From positions 248,001 to 312,000 of the forward strand of contig NZ_JBGGWE010000003.1 of the NCBI RefSeq assembly GCF_041321095.1: DNA of 64,000 nucleotides, given 5' to 3'. The DNA comes from Fibrella arboris. GTDB taxonomy: Bacteria; Bacteroidota; Bacteroidia; Cytophagales; Spirosomataceae. Shown in pieces: positions 44,101 to 52,648 of the stretch (its first letter is position 1; each line of letters begins with the position of its first letter). The translations under genes were made by a program, and so were the position numbers. Under the pieces are notes generated by a model. The model saw nothing but the letters and a program-made list of their open reading frames with translations. It searched no databases and was not told the DNA's origin.

Positions 44101-47100
44101 TCGATACACTGTACCGAGTAGCTGTTGTTCCCCTGCGTTGGCGTCACAATGATGCTCGCCGTTTGTTCACCCGTGCTCCAGATTGGCGTACCCACACAGT
44201 TTCTGGCGGTTAGCGTCACCGTTTCGCCTGGACAAACATCTGTTGTGCTGCAAACAACCGTTGGTTTTGGCAGGTCGTTACCAACCTTGATCACCTTGGC
44301 CGTTGATGGGCTATAGCAGTTGTTCACGCGGCACTGCGCCGTGATCGTCGTTTCGGCCGTTATCGTCAGCGACACTACCCGTCCAGTCATGTTGTCTGAC
44401 CAGTAAACCTGGCCATTTTCACAACCAACAGCCGTGAGGCTCACCAAGCCACCTGCGCATACTTTGTCGGCGCTGGCCAGGATGGTCGGTGCCTTCACAT
44501 CTGTCACCGTCACTGTGATCGGGTTCGACTGGGTGCTCAGGCACGTACCGACCACGCAACTCGCCGTATAGGTAGTTGTAGCCGTTGGCGCTACCTCAAT
44601 GCGGTTACCCGTCATGCCGTTCGACCATCTAACGATACCAGCGCAATCGCGGGCGGTCAGGATGGTTGATTCGGCAGGGTCATGACCACAGAGAGCGGTG
44701 ATGGCGCAGGCGATCGTTGGCGCTGGCGTGTTACACTCATCAACAGTGATACCCACTGTAGACGTGTTGTCTTCCGGCTTGCTTGGATCATCGTTACCAC
44801 CTGTCACCACAGCTCTGTTCACAATAGAGCCCGTTCCTTTCACTTTCGCCTGAACAATCAGGCTACGGTTCGACCCGTTCAGCAGGCTACCAATCGTCCA
44901 GATGCCTGTGCCGGCATTGTATTCACCCACTGGCGTAGCGCTTACGTACTCCAGACCAGCTGGCAGCACTTCAGACACCGTTACTGCCGTAGCGTTGATT
45001 GGCCCGTTGTTGGTAACCGTGATACCGTATGCAACCACGTCGCCCACTTTGTATGACCCAGCCGTCATTACCGTTTTCACAACGGCGAGGTCGGCCAGGC
45101 AAGTGGCTTTCACGGTCACAATCACCTCTTCGGATGGCAGGCTTGTGCAACCGGCAGCACTTTGGGCAACGGCCGTGTAGGTCGTTGACTGTAGTGGCGT
45201 TACGACCAGTGCCTTAGCGCTAGCCGTTGACCCGATGAAGACCCCATTCGCATACCAGTTGATCTTGGCACCGGTCGTGAAACCAAACAGTTTGGTGCTC
45301 GTACCACGGCAGAGGATCTCGTCGTCGCAGGCCACACCAAGTGGTGCATCCGGCCGCTTGCTGATAGCCACCAGCACCGTGCTGCGGGCAGGCAGACAAA
45401 CACCGTTACCGTCTGGGTCGTTGGTAATCACCGTGAAGGCAACCTGACCAGCGGCAATATCAGCGGCAGATGGCAGGTACGTTGCCGTGAGGCTATTAGC
45501 CCCCGTGAGCGTACCGGCAGTAGCCGTGTTCGATGTCGCCCAGGTTACGCCCGTTGCCGAGCCACCAATGGTGGCCACCAGCGAGATCCGGTCGCCTTCG
45601 CACACTGAACCCGACGTGAGGCTCGTCGATACCACCGCTACGCTCTGGCAGCTGCAATCGATCGCGTTCACTGTCAACACGGCCGGGTAGCTGTAGCAAC
45701 CGTACCGTGAGCGCTCGAAGAGATAGTACTCACCGGCACCAACTGCGGTCAGGTTTGTCACCAGCGGACTGGTTTCGCTGATACCCGTACGCCATTCCAG
45801 CGTGCTGCCAGGCAGCGGTACGTTGTTCAGTTTCACCGAGGTCAGATCGAATAGCTTGTCTTTGCAGATCGTCACTTCTTTCAGACACGAAGGCGTGTTC
45901 GGACGAGCGTTGACGATGATGACAACTGGTTTGATCTCACTCTTACAGCCATCGGCCGTTTCGGCCTGTACATAGTAGGTCAGATTGGTCGTCGGTGCCA
46001 CTTCTGCTAACTGACCGCTCACCGTCGTGAAGGCCAGCACCTGCGCTGTTGCGTCGAGGTACCAGTTCACTCTCGATGCGCCGGCAGCGATAGCGCTTAC
46101 CGACGTAGAACCACCCACACAGAGACTCATGTTGGTTGTTCCAGCGACCAGCACCAGTTGCGTAGCACACTTGCCAGCCACACCCGCGTCGATCGTCATG
46201 TTATTCCGACCTACGTTTCCTAGGGCCAGCGCCGTGTTGATATTAATCACTTTGCTGAAGCCATCTGCGCCTGGGTCACTGTCGACGGTGCGGTCAGAAC
46301 CAGCCTCCGTCAACGTGAATACTTCACCCGTTGGCAGCGTGAACTTCACTTTGTAGTTCCCTGAGATCAGGTTATCGAACAGGTAATACCCGGTGCCATC
46401 TGTTACCGTTTCGGCCAGTGGCGCTGTCAGGTTATTGCTGCTGAACAGTTCAACCGTTACACCGGCAATACCCGTATTGCCATCGTTCTGAATACCATCG
46501 TTGTTAGTGTCGCGCCATACGTAGTTACCAATAGAACCGTATGGAACAATACCCGCGTCGATCGTCAGGTTGACACGAGCCGTGCTGGAGAGTGGCTGAG
46601 TCACGTCGAGCGTGATCACATCAGTCAAACCATCCACTACCCCCGCATTACTGTCAACATCAGTCGCTACACCTGTCTTGTTTTTCGTCGTAAACACGCT
46701 ACCAGCCGGGGCAACGAACTTCACGATATACTGACCCGAAGGCAGACCATCGAACAGGTATTTACCTAAGCCATCGGTTGTGGTAGTGGCCAGCGGCGTA
46801 GTGGTGTTCGAGGCAGCAAAGAGCTGTACCGTTACACCCGCCACACCTGGCTCCTGACCAATCGCACCTTGCTGACCGTCGTTATTATAATCGAACCAAA
46901 CATAGTCGCCGATAGCACCCAGGTTGCGAATAAAGCCACCGTCTACTGTTGGGTTATTTTCACCCGAAGCCAGTGTGATGCTCTGGCTACGGCCAGTAAT
47001 CGGATCGGCGTCGCTGTCGTTCGCTCTGTCGCCACCAACCAATGGGGTTGTTGGTACATAGCCAGCTGGCGTGGTGAAGCCAACACTGTAGCTATTCGAC

Positions 47101-50100
47101 GTACCTGGGGTCAGCCCCGTGAACGAGTACAGACCGTTGGCATTTGTCGTCGTCGTAGCGACGGCTGAACCATTCTGGTAGAGCGTCACGATTACACCTG
47201 GAATTGGGGTATCACCCGCATCCTGAATGCCATCGCGGTTAACATCAGCAAAGACGAAGTTACCCAGTGAAGCAGGTTTGAAGAAGCCAGCATCTACCGT
47301 CGGGTTGAACTCGTTGGCCGTCAGCGAGTACGTGCCCGTCAGGCCACCGACACCCGCATCCGAATCCAGGGCGTCGTTCCCTACGTTAGCCAGTGTTGGC
47401 ACGTACCCCGCTGGCTGGCCGAAGCCCACCACATAGGGCGTTCCGGGCGTCAGACCCGTGAAGCTATAACCACCATTGACATCCGTAGCGGTGGTTGCAA
47501 TGGCTGAACCACTCGTGTAGAGCGTTACCAGCACACCCGGAATCGGCACATCGCCCGCATCCTGCACGCCGTTGGCGTTCCTGTCCTCAAACACGTAGTC
47601 GCCCAGACCCGCTGTTGGCTGGTAGAAACCAGCGTCCACCGAGGTGTTGCTCTCCCCGCTGCTCAGGGTCAGCCCCGTTGTCCGGCCCGTGATGGGGTCA
47701 GCATCTGAATCAAGACCGTCGAAGCCGACATTGGCAGAGGTCGACTCAAAACCAGCTGGTTTGCCGAAGCCTACCGAGTATACATTACCAGCGCCTGGAG
47801 TCAGCCCCGTGAACGAGTATAGGCCAGAACCATTGGTGGTGGTGGTGGCTACGGCTGAACCATTCTGGTAGAGCGTTACCACGACCCCCGGGATTGGGCT
47901 GTCGCCCGCATCCTGTACGCCGTTGCGGTTGGTGTCGTTGAACACATAGTCACCCAGTGAAGCAGGTTTGTAGAAACCAGCGTCCACGGTTGGGTTGAAC
48001 TCGTCAGCGGTCAGTGAGTACACACCCGTCAGCCCCGTAGCCACACTGGCATCCGAGTCAAGGGCGTCGTTCACTCCCACGTTAGCCGTGGTTGGCACGT
48101 ACCCCGCTGGCTGGCCGAAGCCCACCACATAGGGTGTAGCGGGGGTCAAGCCCGTGAAGCTGTACAGACCGTTCACATCCGTGGTGGTCGTGCCGATAGC
48201 TGAACCGTTGGTGTACAAGGTCACCAGCACGCCCGGAATCGGCACGTCGCCTGCATCCTGCACGCCATTGGCGTTCTTATCCTCAAACACGTAGTCGCCC
48301 AGACCCGCCGTTGGCTGAATAAAGCCACCATCAATAGTTGGGTTGTTCTCGCCCGAAGCTAATGTCAGGCTCTGGCTACGGCCAGTGATCGGATTAACAT
48401 CCGAATCGTTGGCAGAATCTGTGCCTGATAGTGGTGTAGTCGGTATGAAACCGCCTGGTGTAGTGAAGCCTACACTATAGGTTGTGCTGCTACCAGGTGT
48501 CAAGCCCGTGAATGAGTACAAGCCATTCACGTCTGTCGTAGTCGTAGCGACTGGCGAACCATTCTGATACAGGACAACTACGACACCAGGAATTGGGGTA
48601 TCACCTGCATTCTGAATACCGTCGCGGTTCCTGTCGTTGAACACGTAGTCACCCAACGAAGCAGGCTTGTAATAGCCAGCATCTACGGTTGGGGTGAACT
48701 CACCGGCCGTCAGCGTATACGTACCTGTACGACCAGTGGCCAGGATCACATCCGAATCAAGAGCATCGTTAGCGCCTATGTTACTTGCCGTTGTGGCGAA
48801 GCCAGCCGGTGTGGCAAAACCTACCTGATAGACATTCTGTGAACCAGGCGTCAGGCCCGTGAAGCTATAACCACCAGCAATATCTGTTGTGGTTGTTGCT
48901 ACGGCGCTACCGTTTTGGTACAAGGTTACCAGCACGCCCGGAATCGGCACGTCGCCTGCATCCTGCACGCCATTGGCGTTCTTATCCTCAAACACGTAGT
49001 CGCCCAGACCCGCTGTTGGCTGGTAGAAACCAGCGTCCACCGAGGTGTTGCTCTCCCCGCTGCTCAGGGTCAGCCCCGTTGTCCGGCCCGTGATGGGGTC
49101 AGCATCTGAATCAAGACCGTCGAAGCCGACATTGGCAGAGGTCGACTCAAAACCAGCTGGTTTGCCGAAGCCTACCGAGTATACATTACCAGCGCCTGGA
49201 GTCAGCCCCGTGAACGAGTATAGGCCAGAACCATTGGTGGTGGTGGTGGCTACGGCTGAACCATTCTGGTAGAGCGTTACCACGACCCCCGGGATTGGGC
49301 TGTCGCCCGCATCCTGTACGCCGTTGCGGTTGGTGTCGTTGAACACGTAGTCACCCAGTGAAGCAGGTTTGTAGAAACCAGCATCTACGGTTGGGTTGAA
49401 CTCGTCAGCGGTCAGTGAGTACACACCCGTCAGCCCCGTAGCCACACTGGCATCCGAGTCAAGGGCGTCGTTCACTCCCACGTTAGCCGTGGTTGGCACG
49501 TACCCCGCTGGCTGGCCGAAGCCCACCACATAGGGTGTAGCGGGGGTCAAGCCCGTGAAGCTGTACAGACCGTTCACATCCGTGGTGGTCGTGCCGATGG
49601 CTGAACCGTTGGTGTACAAGGTCACCAGCACGCCCGGAATCGGTACATCGCCCGCATCCTGCACGCCGTTGGCGTTCTTATCCTCAAACACGTAGTCGCC
49701 CAGACCCGCTGTTGGTTGGTAGAAACCAGCGTCGATAGTCGGGTTGTTCTCGCCCGAAGCCAGCGTCACTGCCGTTGACCGGCCCGTGATGGGATCCGCG
49801 TTCGAGTCTTTGCTGGCATCGGTACCTGACAAAGGCGAAGTGGTCGAGTAGCCAGCTGGGGCTGTGAAGCCTACCACATAGCTGTTCGACGTACCTGGGG
49901 TCAGCCCCGTGAACGAATATAAGCCTGAAGCATCTGTCGTCGTTGTCTGAACGATCGTTCCGTTCTGATAAAGCGTTACAACAACGCCGGGAATTGGGCT
50001 GTCGCCCGCATCCTGAATACCATCACGGTTCCTGTCGTTAAATACGTAGTCGCCCAGTGAAGCAGGTTTGAAGAAACCAGCATCTACGGTTGGGTTGAAC

Positions 50101-51929
50101 TCATTGGCTGTCAGCGAGTACGTGCCCGTCAAGCCGGTAGCCACGCTGGCATCCGAATCGATAGCGTCGTTACTGCCCACATTAGCGGCCGTAGGCTGGA
50201 AGCCCGCTGGCTGGCCGAAGCCTACCACATAGGGCGTTCCGGGGGTCAGCCCCGTGAATGAGTATAGACCAGCGGCATCCGTGGTGGTGGTGCTGATAGC
50301 CGAGCCGTTGGTGTACAAGGTCACCAGCACACCCGGAATCGGTACATCGCCCGCATCCTGCACGCCGTTGGCATTCTTGTCCTCAAACACGTAGTCGCCC
50401 AGACCCGCTGTTGGCTGGTAGAAACCAGCGTCCACCGAGGTGTTGCTCTCCCCGCTGCTCAGGGTCAGCCCCGTTGTCCGACCCGTGATGGGGTCCGCAT
50501 CTGAATCAAGACCGTCGAAGCCGACATTGGCAGAGGTCGACTCAAAACCAGCTGGTTTGCCGAAGCCTACGCTGTAGGTATTGGACGTACCCGGCGTCAG
50601 ACCAGTAAATGAATACAGGCCGTTTACATCCGTGAGCGTTGTTCCAACTGCGCTACCATTTTGATAGAGCGTAACGAGTACGCCCTGGATTGGTGTATCA
50701 CCTGCATCCTGGACGCCGTCACGGTTTTTGTCGTTAAACACATAATCACCCAATGAAGCAGGTTTGTAGAAACCAGCATCAAGGGTGGGGTTATTTTCGC
50801 CGGGGGCCAGCGTCACCGACAGGCTACGACCTGTGAGCGGATCAGCGTTGGCGTCTGAATCTTTTGTGTTATCTGTACCCGACAATGGCGCCGTGGTTGT
50901 GTAACCGGCTGGAGCCGTAAACCCTACGCTATAACTGATACTCGTTCCGGGCGTCAGGCCCGTAAATGAGTAAAGACCGGCAGCATTTGTCGTTGTCGTA
51001 GCTATAGCCGTACCATTATCGTACAGGGTTACCAGCACGCCTGGGATCGGCACATCGCCCGCATCCTGAACGCCATTGGCATTCTTGTCCTCAAAGACAT
51101 AATCCCCCAAACTAGCCGGGATCCCTGGGTTGACCAGAATATTACAGCAGTTACTTACATCGCAACCATTCAGTTTTCCTGAAAACGAATAAATGCCGGG
51201 CGCCTTAATAGTAAGGTTACCGGAAGCGTCAACACTTGCTTCTGTTGTTGTTCCTGAGATCGGGTTACCATTGACATACCAGGTAACCGCACTAAAGCCC
51301 GCAGGCTTGTCAACAATGTACTGGTCACCAGCATACCAGGTAAGCGGGACCGAGAAACAGGCATTATCGTAGTCATCTTCAACCAGTGAGCCATTCCCAG
51401 GAATTGAGTTGGCATCCGTTCCATCCATCGAGGCCACCTCGGCCGAATTGAACGAGACACCTTCACCATCAACTCGGGCGGTGATCAAGAGGGTCACCGT
51501 CTGACCAGGGCTCACCGAGCCGATAGTCCAGCTGCCAGTGTAGCTGGCCGTGTTGAACGAAAAGGTGCCTACCGAGGCCGTTGAGGATAGATACGACGAC
51601 AGCCCGGCTGTCATGGACTCACTCACTACTACACTAGTCGCCGTGGCTGAACCTGTATTCGTAACCGCAACAGTATAAGTAATTACATCACCAAGCGTCG
51701 GCGATGCGTTACTGATTGTCTTTTCGAGCTTGAGGTTAACAGACGATGTTTGCGCGTAAGCACCTGTTGCCAGGGCTACTAACACAAACATAGCTGTTGA
51801 CAGCCGTCGCAGCGCAGACACTCCGCTTAAGGTAGCCGAACCAGTATGCTGATGCAGAAACGCAATAAAATAAGCCCAACAGGAGCTTATTCGGCGTAAA
51901 AACTGGTTTTGTAAAATTAGATCATTCAT
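38163..51929 (-). CDS. Giant secreted adhesin with SdrD_B, Ig-like and DUF11 repeats, gliding-type C-terminal domain
   Basis: About 4588 residues from 51929 (MNDLILQNQFLRR), with a signal peptide core STAMFVLVALATGAYAQ near residue 60. The frame is open to 52397 but upstream codons do not look like protein. Order: DUF11-like domain (NASPTLGDVITYTVAVTNTG); 14 SdrD_B-like units (51118-46180); Ig-like/unique segments; a second DUF11 unit (DLAVVKTVMTAGSYKVGDVV); about 11 four-Cys Ig-like units (about 44735-41830); another DUF11 unit; four longer units beginning LGVAK/LGVAM; and a C-terminal domain, VFIPEGFSPNGDGINDTFVI ... LEIFNRWGHRVYYSEDYKNDW, the gliding-motility (type B) type IX signal. Expected on the cell surface, working as an adhesin or gliding track protein like SprB. 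Confidence 0.92.
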   Translation of the reverse strand: MNDLILQNQFLRRISSCWAYFIAFLHQHTGSATLSGVSALRRLSTAMFVLVALATGAYAQTSSVNLKLEKTISNASPTLGDVITYTVAVTNTGSATATSVVVSESMTAGLSSYLSSTASVGTFSFNTASYTGSWTIGSVSPGQTVTLLITARVDGEGVSFNSAEVASMDGTDANSIPGNGSLVEDDYDNACFSVPLTWYAGDQYIVDKPAGFSAVTWYVNGNPISGTTTEASVDASGNLTIKAPGIYSFSGKLNGCDVSNCCNILVNPGIPASLGDYVFEDKNANGVQDAGDVPIPGVLVTLYDNGTAIATTTTNAAGLYSFTGLTPGTSISYSVGFTAPAGYTTTAPLSGTDNTKDSDANADPLTGRSLSVTLAPGENNPTLDAGFYKPASLGDYVFNDKNRDGVQDAGDTPIQGVLVTLYQNGSAVGTTLTDVNGLYSFTGLTPGTSNTYSVGFGKPAGFESTSANVGFDGLDSDADPITGRTTGLTLSSGESNTSVDAGFYQPTAGLGDYVFEDKNANGVQDAGDVPIPGVLVTLYTNGSAISTTTTDAAGLYSFTGLTPGTPYVVGFGQPAGFQPTAANVGSNDAIDSDASVATGLTGTYSLTANEFNPTVDAGFFKPASLGDYVFNDRNRDGIQDAGDSPIPGVVVTLYQNGTIVQTTTTDASGLYSFTGLTPGTSNSYVVGFTAPAGYSTTSPLSGTDASKDSNADPITGRSTAVTLASGENNPTIDAGFYQPTAGLGDYVFEDKNANGVQDAGDVPIPGVLVTLYTNGSAIGTTTTDVNGLYSFTGLTPATPYVVGFGQPAGYVPTTANVGVNDALDSDASVATGLTGVYSLTADEFNPTVDAGFYKPASLGDYVFNDTNRNGVQDAGDSPIPGVVVTLYQNGSAVATTTTNGSGLYSFTGLTPGAGNVYSVGFGKPAGFESTSANVGFDGLDSDADPITGRTTGLTLSSGESNTSVDAGFYQPTAGLGDYVFEDKNANGVQDAGDVPIPGVLVTLYQNGSAVATTTTDIAGGYSFTGLTPGSQNVYQVGFATPAGFATTASNIGANDALDSDVILATGRTGTYTLTAGEFTPTVDAGYYKPASLGDYVFNDRNRDGIQNAGDTPIPGVVVVLYQNGSPVATTTTDVNGLYSFTGLTPGSSTTYSVGFTTPGGFIPTTPLSGTDSANDSDVNPITGRSQSLTLASGENNPTIDGGFIQPTAGLGDYVFEDKNANGVQDAGDVPIPGVLVTLYTNGSAIGTTTTDVNGLYSFTGLTPATPYVVGFGQPAGYVPTTANVGVNDALDSDASVATGLTGVYSLTADEFNPTVDAGFYKPASLGDYVFNDTNRNGVQDAGDSPIPGVVVTLYQNGSAVATTTTNGSGLYSFTGLTPGAGNVYSVGFGKPAGFESTSANVGFDGLDSDADPITGRTTGLTLSSGESNTSVDAGFYQPTAGLGDYVFEDRNANGVQDAGDVPIPGVLVTLYTSGSAIATTATDVNGGYSFTGLTPGTPYVVGFGQPAGYVPTLANVGNDALDSDAGVGGLTGTYSLTANEFNPTVDAGFFKPASLGNFVFADVNRDGIQDAGDTPIPGVIVTLYQNGSAVATTTTNANGLYSFTGLTPGTSNSYSVGFTTPAGYVPTTPLVGGDRANDSDADPITGRSQSITLASGENNPTVDGGFIRNLGAIGDYVWFDYNNDGQQGAIGQEPGVAGVTVQLFAASNTTTPLATTTTDGLGKYLFDGLPSGQYIVKFVAPAGSVFTTKNKTGVATDVDSNAGVVDGLTDVITLDVTQPLSSTARVNLTIDAGIVPYGSIGNYVWRDTNNDGIQNDGNTGIAGVTVELFSSNNLTAPLAETVTDGTGYYLFDNLISGNYKVKFTLPTGEVFTLTEAGSDRTVDSDPGADGFSKVININTALALGNVGRNNMTIDAGVAGKCATQLVLVAGTTNMSLCVGGSTSVSAIAAGASRVNWYLDATAQVLAFTTVSGQLAEVAPTTNLTYYVQAETADGCKSEIKPVVIIVNARPNTPSCLKEVTICKDKLFDLTSVKLNNVPLPGSTLEWRTGISETSPLVTNLTAVGAGEYYLFERSRYGCYSYPAVLTVNAIDCSCQSVAVVSTSLTSGSVCEGDRISLVATIGGSATGVTWATSNTATAGTLTGANSLTATYLPSAADIAAGQVAFTVITNDPDGNGVCLPARSTVLVAISKRPDAPLGVACDDEILCRGTSTKLFGFTTGAKINWYANGVFIGSTASAKALVVTPLQSTTYTAVAQSAAGCTSLPSEEVIVTVKATCLADLAVVKTVMTAGSYKVGDVVAYGITVTNNGPINATAVTVSEVLPAGLEYVSATPVGEYNAGTGIWTIGSLLNGSNRSLIVQAKVKGTGSIVNRAVVTGGNDDPSKPEDNTSTVGITVDECNTPAPTIACAITALCGHDPAESTILTARDCAGIVRWSNGMTGNRIEVAPTATTTYTASCVVGTCLSTQSNPITVTVTDVKAPTILASADKVCAGGLVSLTAVGCENGQVYWSDNMTGRVVSLTITAETTITAQCRVNNCYSPSTAKVIKVGNDLPKPTVVCSTTDVCPGETVTLTARNCVGTPIWSTGEQTASIIVTPTQGNNSYSVQCIDGTCLSPRSDDYTIKVTPAAVPTVTASATSVCTGSVVTLTAAGCDGKVTWSNNMVGNVISVTVTSTEGFYAYCKVRECLSNPSKSVTIQVGKPSAPTIRAIPNTAICSGESVTLTVAEGCANGTVKWAPGNLTGNSVVVVPTINTDYTATCVTDNCESAPSNTVKVIVKTAGTAPTVTASANSVCNGGSVTLTAGNCTNGQVIWSNGMTGSSIVVTPTANANTYSASCKQATTCGSPQSRVITINVTTPPAPTVICSTSVICPGESVDLTVQNCSGTPIWSTGAADNGKSAITVFPTKTTSYSVKCSDQNCLSAPSSLYTITVIPVPEPDVTASSTLISEGESVTLSVTNCPGVVTWNTNETGNSIVVRPSAAISYYTATCRFRSCTSDPSITITVRKKGPANCLAKAGTLVSVVSDVCASTMTTVTLSATDNGGRVVPAGFSVRYVLTKGTGLVIQQTSNSPSFTVPATEAGIYTIHTLVYNPTTLDLSTVVLGTTTAADVMTRIQANQICADLDVTGARTKVKYVPAPTILGVGNINRCYGEVVSLTAVGCENGTVTWAGGAQGNVFTFTVLHDNWFSAVCTVDGCTSAPSQMVDHYLVQPKVPTIGCDKPTVCAGDPATLTAQGCENGSYLWSTGETTASIIVTPGESTTYAVKCVIGSCQSDWSPACKLTVGQPGTPVVKVNGSTSNVTTCFGSPITLTASGCPAGAFAIWSNNQVGSSITVNPAITATYTAQCCTSNNCKSKVSNAIVITVLPKVPQPKTTDLTNTCPILAVNLASAVGPVQTTGGVLEYYSSSTLEPASKLTNTNVTVSGTYYVVEKTTGGCYSLPAPIQVNITSCGNVIPCGDNPVTVDAGADAAVCAAKTYKLDGKATGNNLTLQWATSGTGTFDNAFSGQALYTPSATDVQAGQVTLTFSVKTSNAACGTKSDALVLTLNGPKEQPTVSVIGATQLCYGDSVTLQAPAGFTYLWSNKATSQTITVKQGGNYSVQVFDQNGCSSVPSASVAINVAAPVAAPLVANLRNACPATTVSLSTALGGNTTAGSTYEYRMGESPASALVMNPGAAGDGTYYIFERTASQCLSLPAQVVVKVINCATDNGKSADLSMAKLVSNTSAKVGEVITYTLKVTNNGPSKAYNVDIRDVLPVGLNLAIANTPVSYSVSNGAIMKRFDSLAVGATDSVVFTARLTKKGSVVNTASITYSDVADPSSSNNTSSVTVTDNSPFKAGLIGLAKEVIGTPTFTNDSTLAVEYRFAVTNYGDENLTQVSVTDDLEAVFGTGKVLSAQLASTDGTSKLTINPAYTGKGANVQMLATSSTLVAGQTSTFILSATVRINKADSVARTYANLATATALNSTSLVSDSSVEGNDADLDKDGDPTNDSGATLITIPATPKPQAKQLGVAMAVASVVKQADDSYNVTYKVYVKNYGSTALTNVSLLDTIARAYTSPAVYSIVGGLTVNPGSELVVSSDFNGNDAPYYLSSYLSRLAAGKEDTISYTVNVKPNGAAGPFFSQVYASAKPENTTLTVADKSNAGSAIVPDDDSKTAVRFDLPAALLGVAKAVGTPVRISNTVWHVPYTIKVCNLGSVDLKQVQVVDDLSKTFGKGAQVTSVTLTADAGLKVNAGYTGVGLLTNMLDTTASTLPAKTIRYIQLIARVDVSQATSLSFTNIALGSAKGGSVAVADTSNAGSNVDPDNDLDPRNNNDGTRVVLNSLPGASHIGVAMMVRDTARQANGSYNVTYRVTVKNYGTVALSNVTLSDSLSKVFNQQVGASFSILGTPIASSGSKLKVNPGFNGGTDPVLVTGDSTSRLAVGTTDTLLVRINVVTNGQTGTFFNTVYAVAKAGLETLRDVSTNGMNPDLNGNNNPTDLNESEATPLNLPLSLQTVFIPEGFSPNGDGINDTFVITGAQGTTVSLEIFNRWGHRVYYSEDYKNDWDGKPNTGTQVGNTSNGLPDGTYFYVVKLSDGREFVRYMTINR
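41830..44735 (-). repeat. Array of about 11 four-cysteine Ig-like units
   Basis: Units of about 75 residues in the giant protein. Each has the plan aPTv.a/cs..vC.G..vtLta.gC.g...WS.g..g.sI.VtPt..t.Y.a.C....C.S..S..itV. Four Cys at regular places suggest two disulphides per unit. A distinct ~115-residue segment without this pattern interrupts the array near 42530-42880. Confidence 0.85.
47610..48312 (-). repeat. Near-identical 0.7-kb repeat, copy A
   Basis: Part of the super-repeat in the giant gene. It matches 49011-49713 at an offset of 1401 with only scattered differences by eye. Such long identity allows recombination to gain or lose four units in frame. Confidence 0.85.
49011..49713 (-). 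repeat. Near-identical 0.7-kb repeat, copy B
   Basis: Second copy of 47610-48312. The left ~170 bases occur a third time from about 50406. Confidence 0.85.
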
Positions 51930-52397
51930 TGCAAGCGGGATAAATTGTAAGCTGGATAGATTGCCAAACAGTGGGTATCTGGATCGTTCGTCGGGCGGTT
52001 CGGCCCACCGGGGTGGCCTTTCAGGCCTATTCCCGGCCATTGGCTGTTCTGAGAACCAGATCGTTCTGTTAGCAATTTTTAGTTGCAGGAGACGTGACAC
52101 GAAGGTCCATGCTGCAAGCATACATCCTATTTGCAGAACCAGGCGCTCAAAGAAAAAGAGCAGCTGACCTGTAAAGGCTGGCTGGGTACGTTTGTGCCGA
52201 AGTTTATCCGGAACTGAATGAGGTTGATTAAAACCGTTTTTCAGTGTAGAAGTCACGTTCATCTGCGATGGAATTAGATGCAAGTAATAGGGTACTAATA
52301 GCCAGCAAGTACATACCCAAATGTGAACTATATCCATGCGAAAGTTCATGAACACAGCGTATGGGGGCAAGTAGGCTATGGTATGCTCTATTTTCAT

Positions 52398-52414
52398 CTA
52401 AAACTATGCCAAAG
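52398..52414 (-). promoter_or_regulatory. 17-bp direct repeat, copy 1 (RpoN-like)
   Basis: On the - strand CTTTGGCATAGTTTTAG, identical to 52559-52575. It resembles a sigma-54 -24 element (TTGGCA), but the -12 half here reads GA instead of GC. Confidence 0.35.
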
Positions 52415-52558
52415 CCGGTTATACCAATGTCAAATACCTGTATACACAATGTTACGGGCACATGACAAACAATTCAAGGGAATAAGCTACCGTTTTCCAG
52501 TGATGGTATATCACTTGTCCACTCATTTTCGGCATAATAAGATTGGATGGATGGTTAG

Positions 52559-52575
52559 CTAAAACTATGCCAAAG
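52559..52575 (-). promoter_or_regulatory. 17-bp direct repeat, copy 2 (RpoN-like)
   Basis: Second copy. On the - strand it continues so that GG and GC are 10 bases apart (TTTGGCATAGTTTTAGC), the sigma-54 -24/-12 geometry. It is framed by 6-bp inverted arms (52553-52558 and 52581-52586). It lies 630 bases before the adhesin start, so either the leader is long or the element serves something else. Confidence 0.35.
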
Positions 52576-52623
52576 AGATACTAACCTAAGCAATAGCACC
52601 TAGTCTCCGTTGAGTAATCACAC

Positions 52624-52648
52624 AAAAAAACCCCGCTGTTGCGGGGCT
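52624..52648 (-). terminator. Rho-independent terminator of the barrel-protein gene
   Basis: A GC stem (52631-52636 with 52641-52646, extended by AAG/CTT) with a 4-base loop and, on the - strand, seven T residues. It follows the stop at 52677 by about 30 bases. Confidence 0.88.

Larger units (their letters stand above)
46180..51118 (-). repeat. 14-unit SdrD_B-like array with strict alternation
   Basis: Fourteen units of about 110-120 residues. The first 12 alternate between type E (GLGDYVFEDKNANGVQDAGD) and type N (SLGDYVFNDxNRDGxQDAGD); the last two (IGDYVWFDYNNDG, IGNYVWRDTNNDG) differ. Each unit has Asp/Asn-rich loops like those that bind calcium in SdrD B domains. A four-unit super-repeat of 1401 and 1395 bases is seen from marker positions 47621, 49022 and 50417. 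Confidence 0.88.

Noticed and set aside
46180..51118. Regular repeats considered as a CRISPR array
   Set aside because: Units are over 300 bases, in frame and encode SdrD_B-like domains.
51930..52397. 156 extra codons upstream of the giant adhesin
   Set aside because: The translation is Trp/Cys-rich and featureless, would put the signal peptide 210 residues inside the protein, and contains promoter-like repeats.
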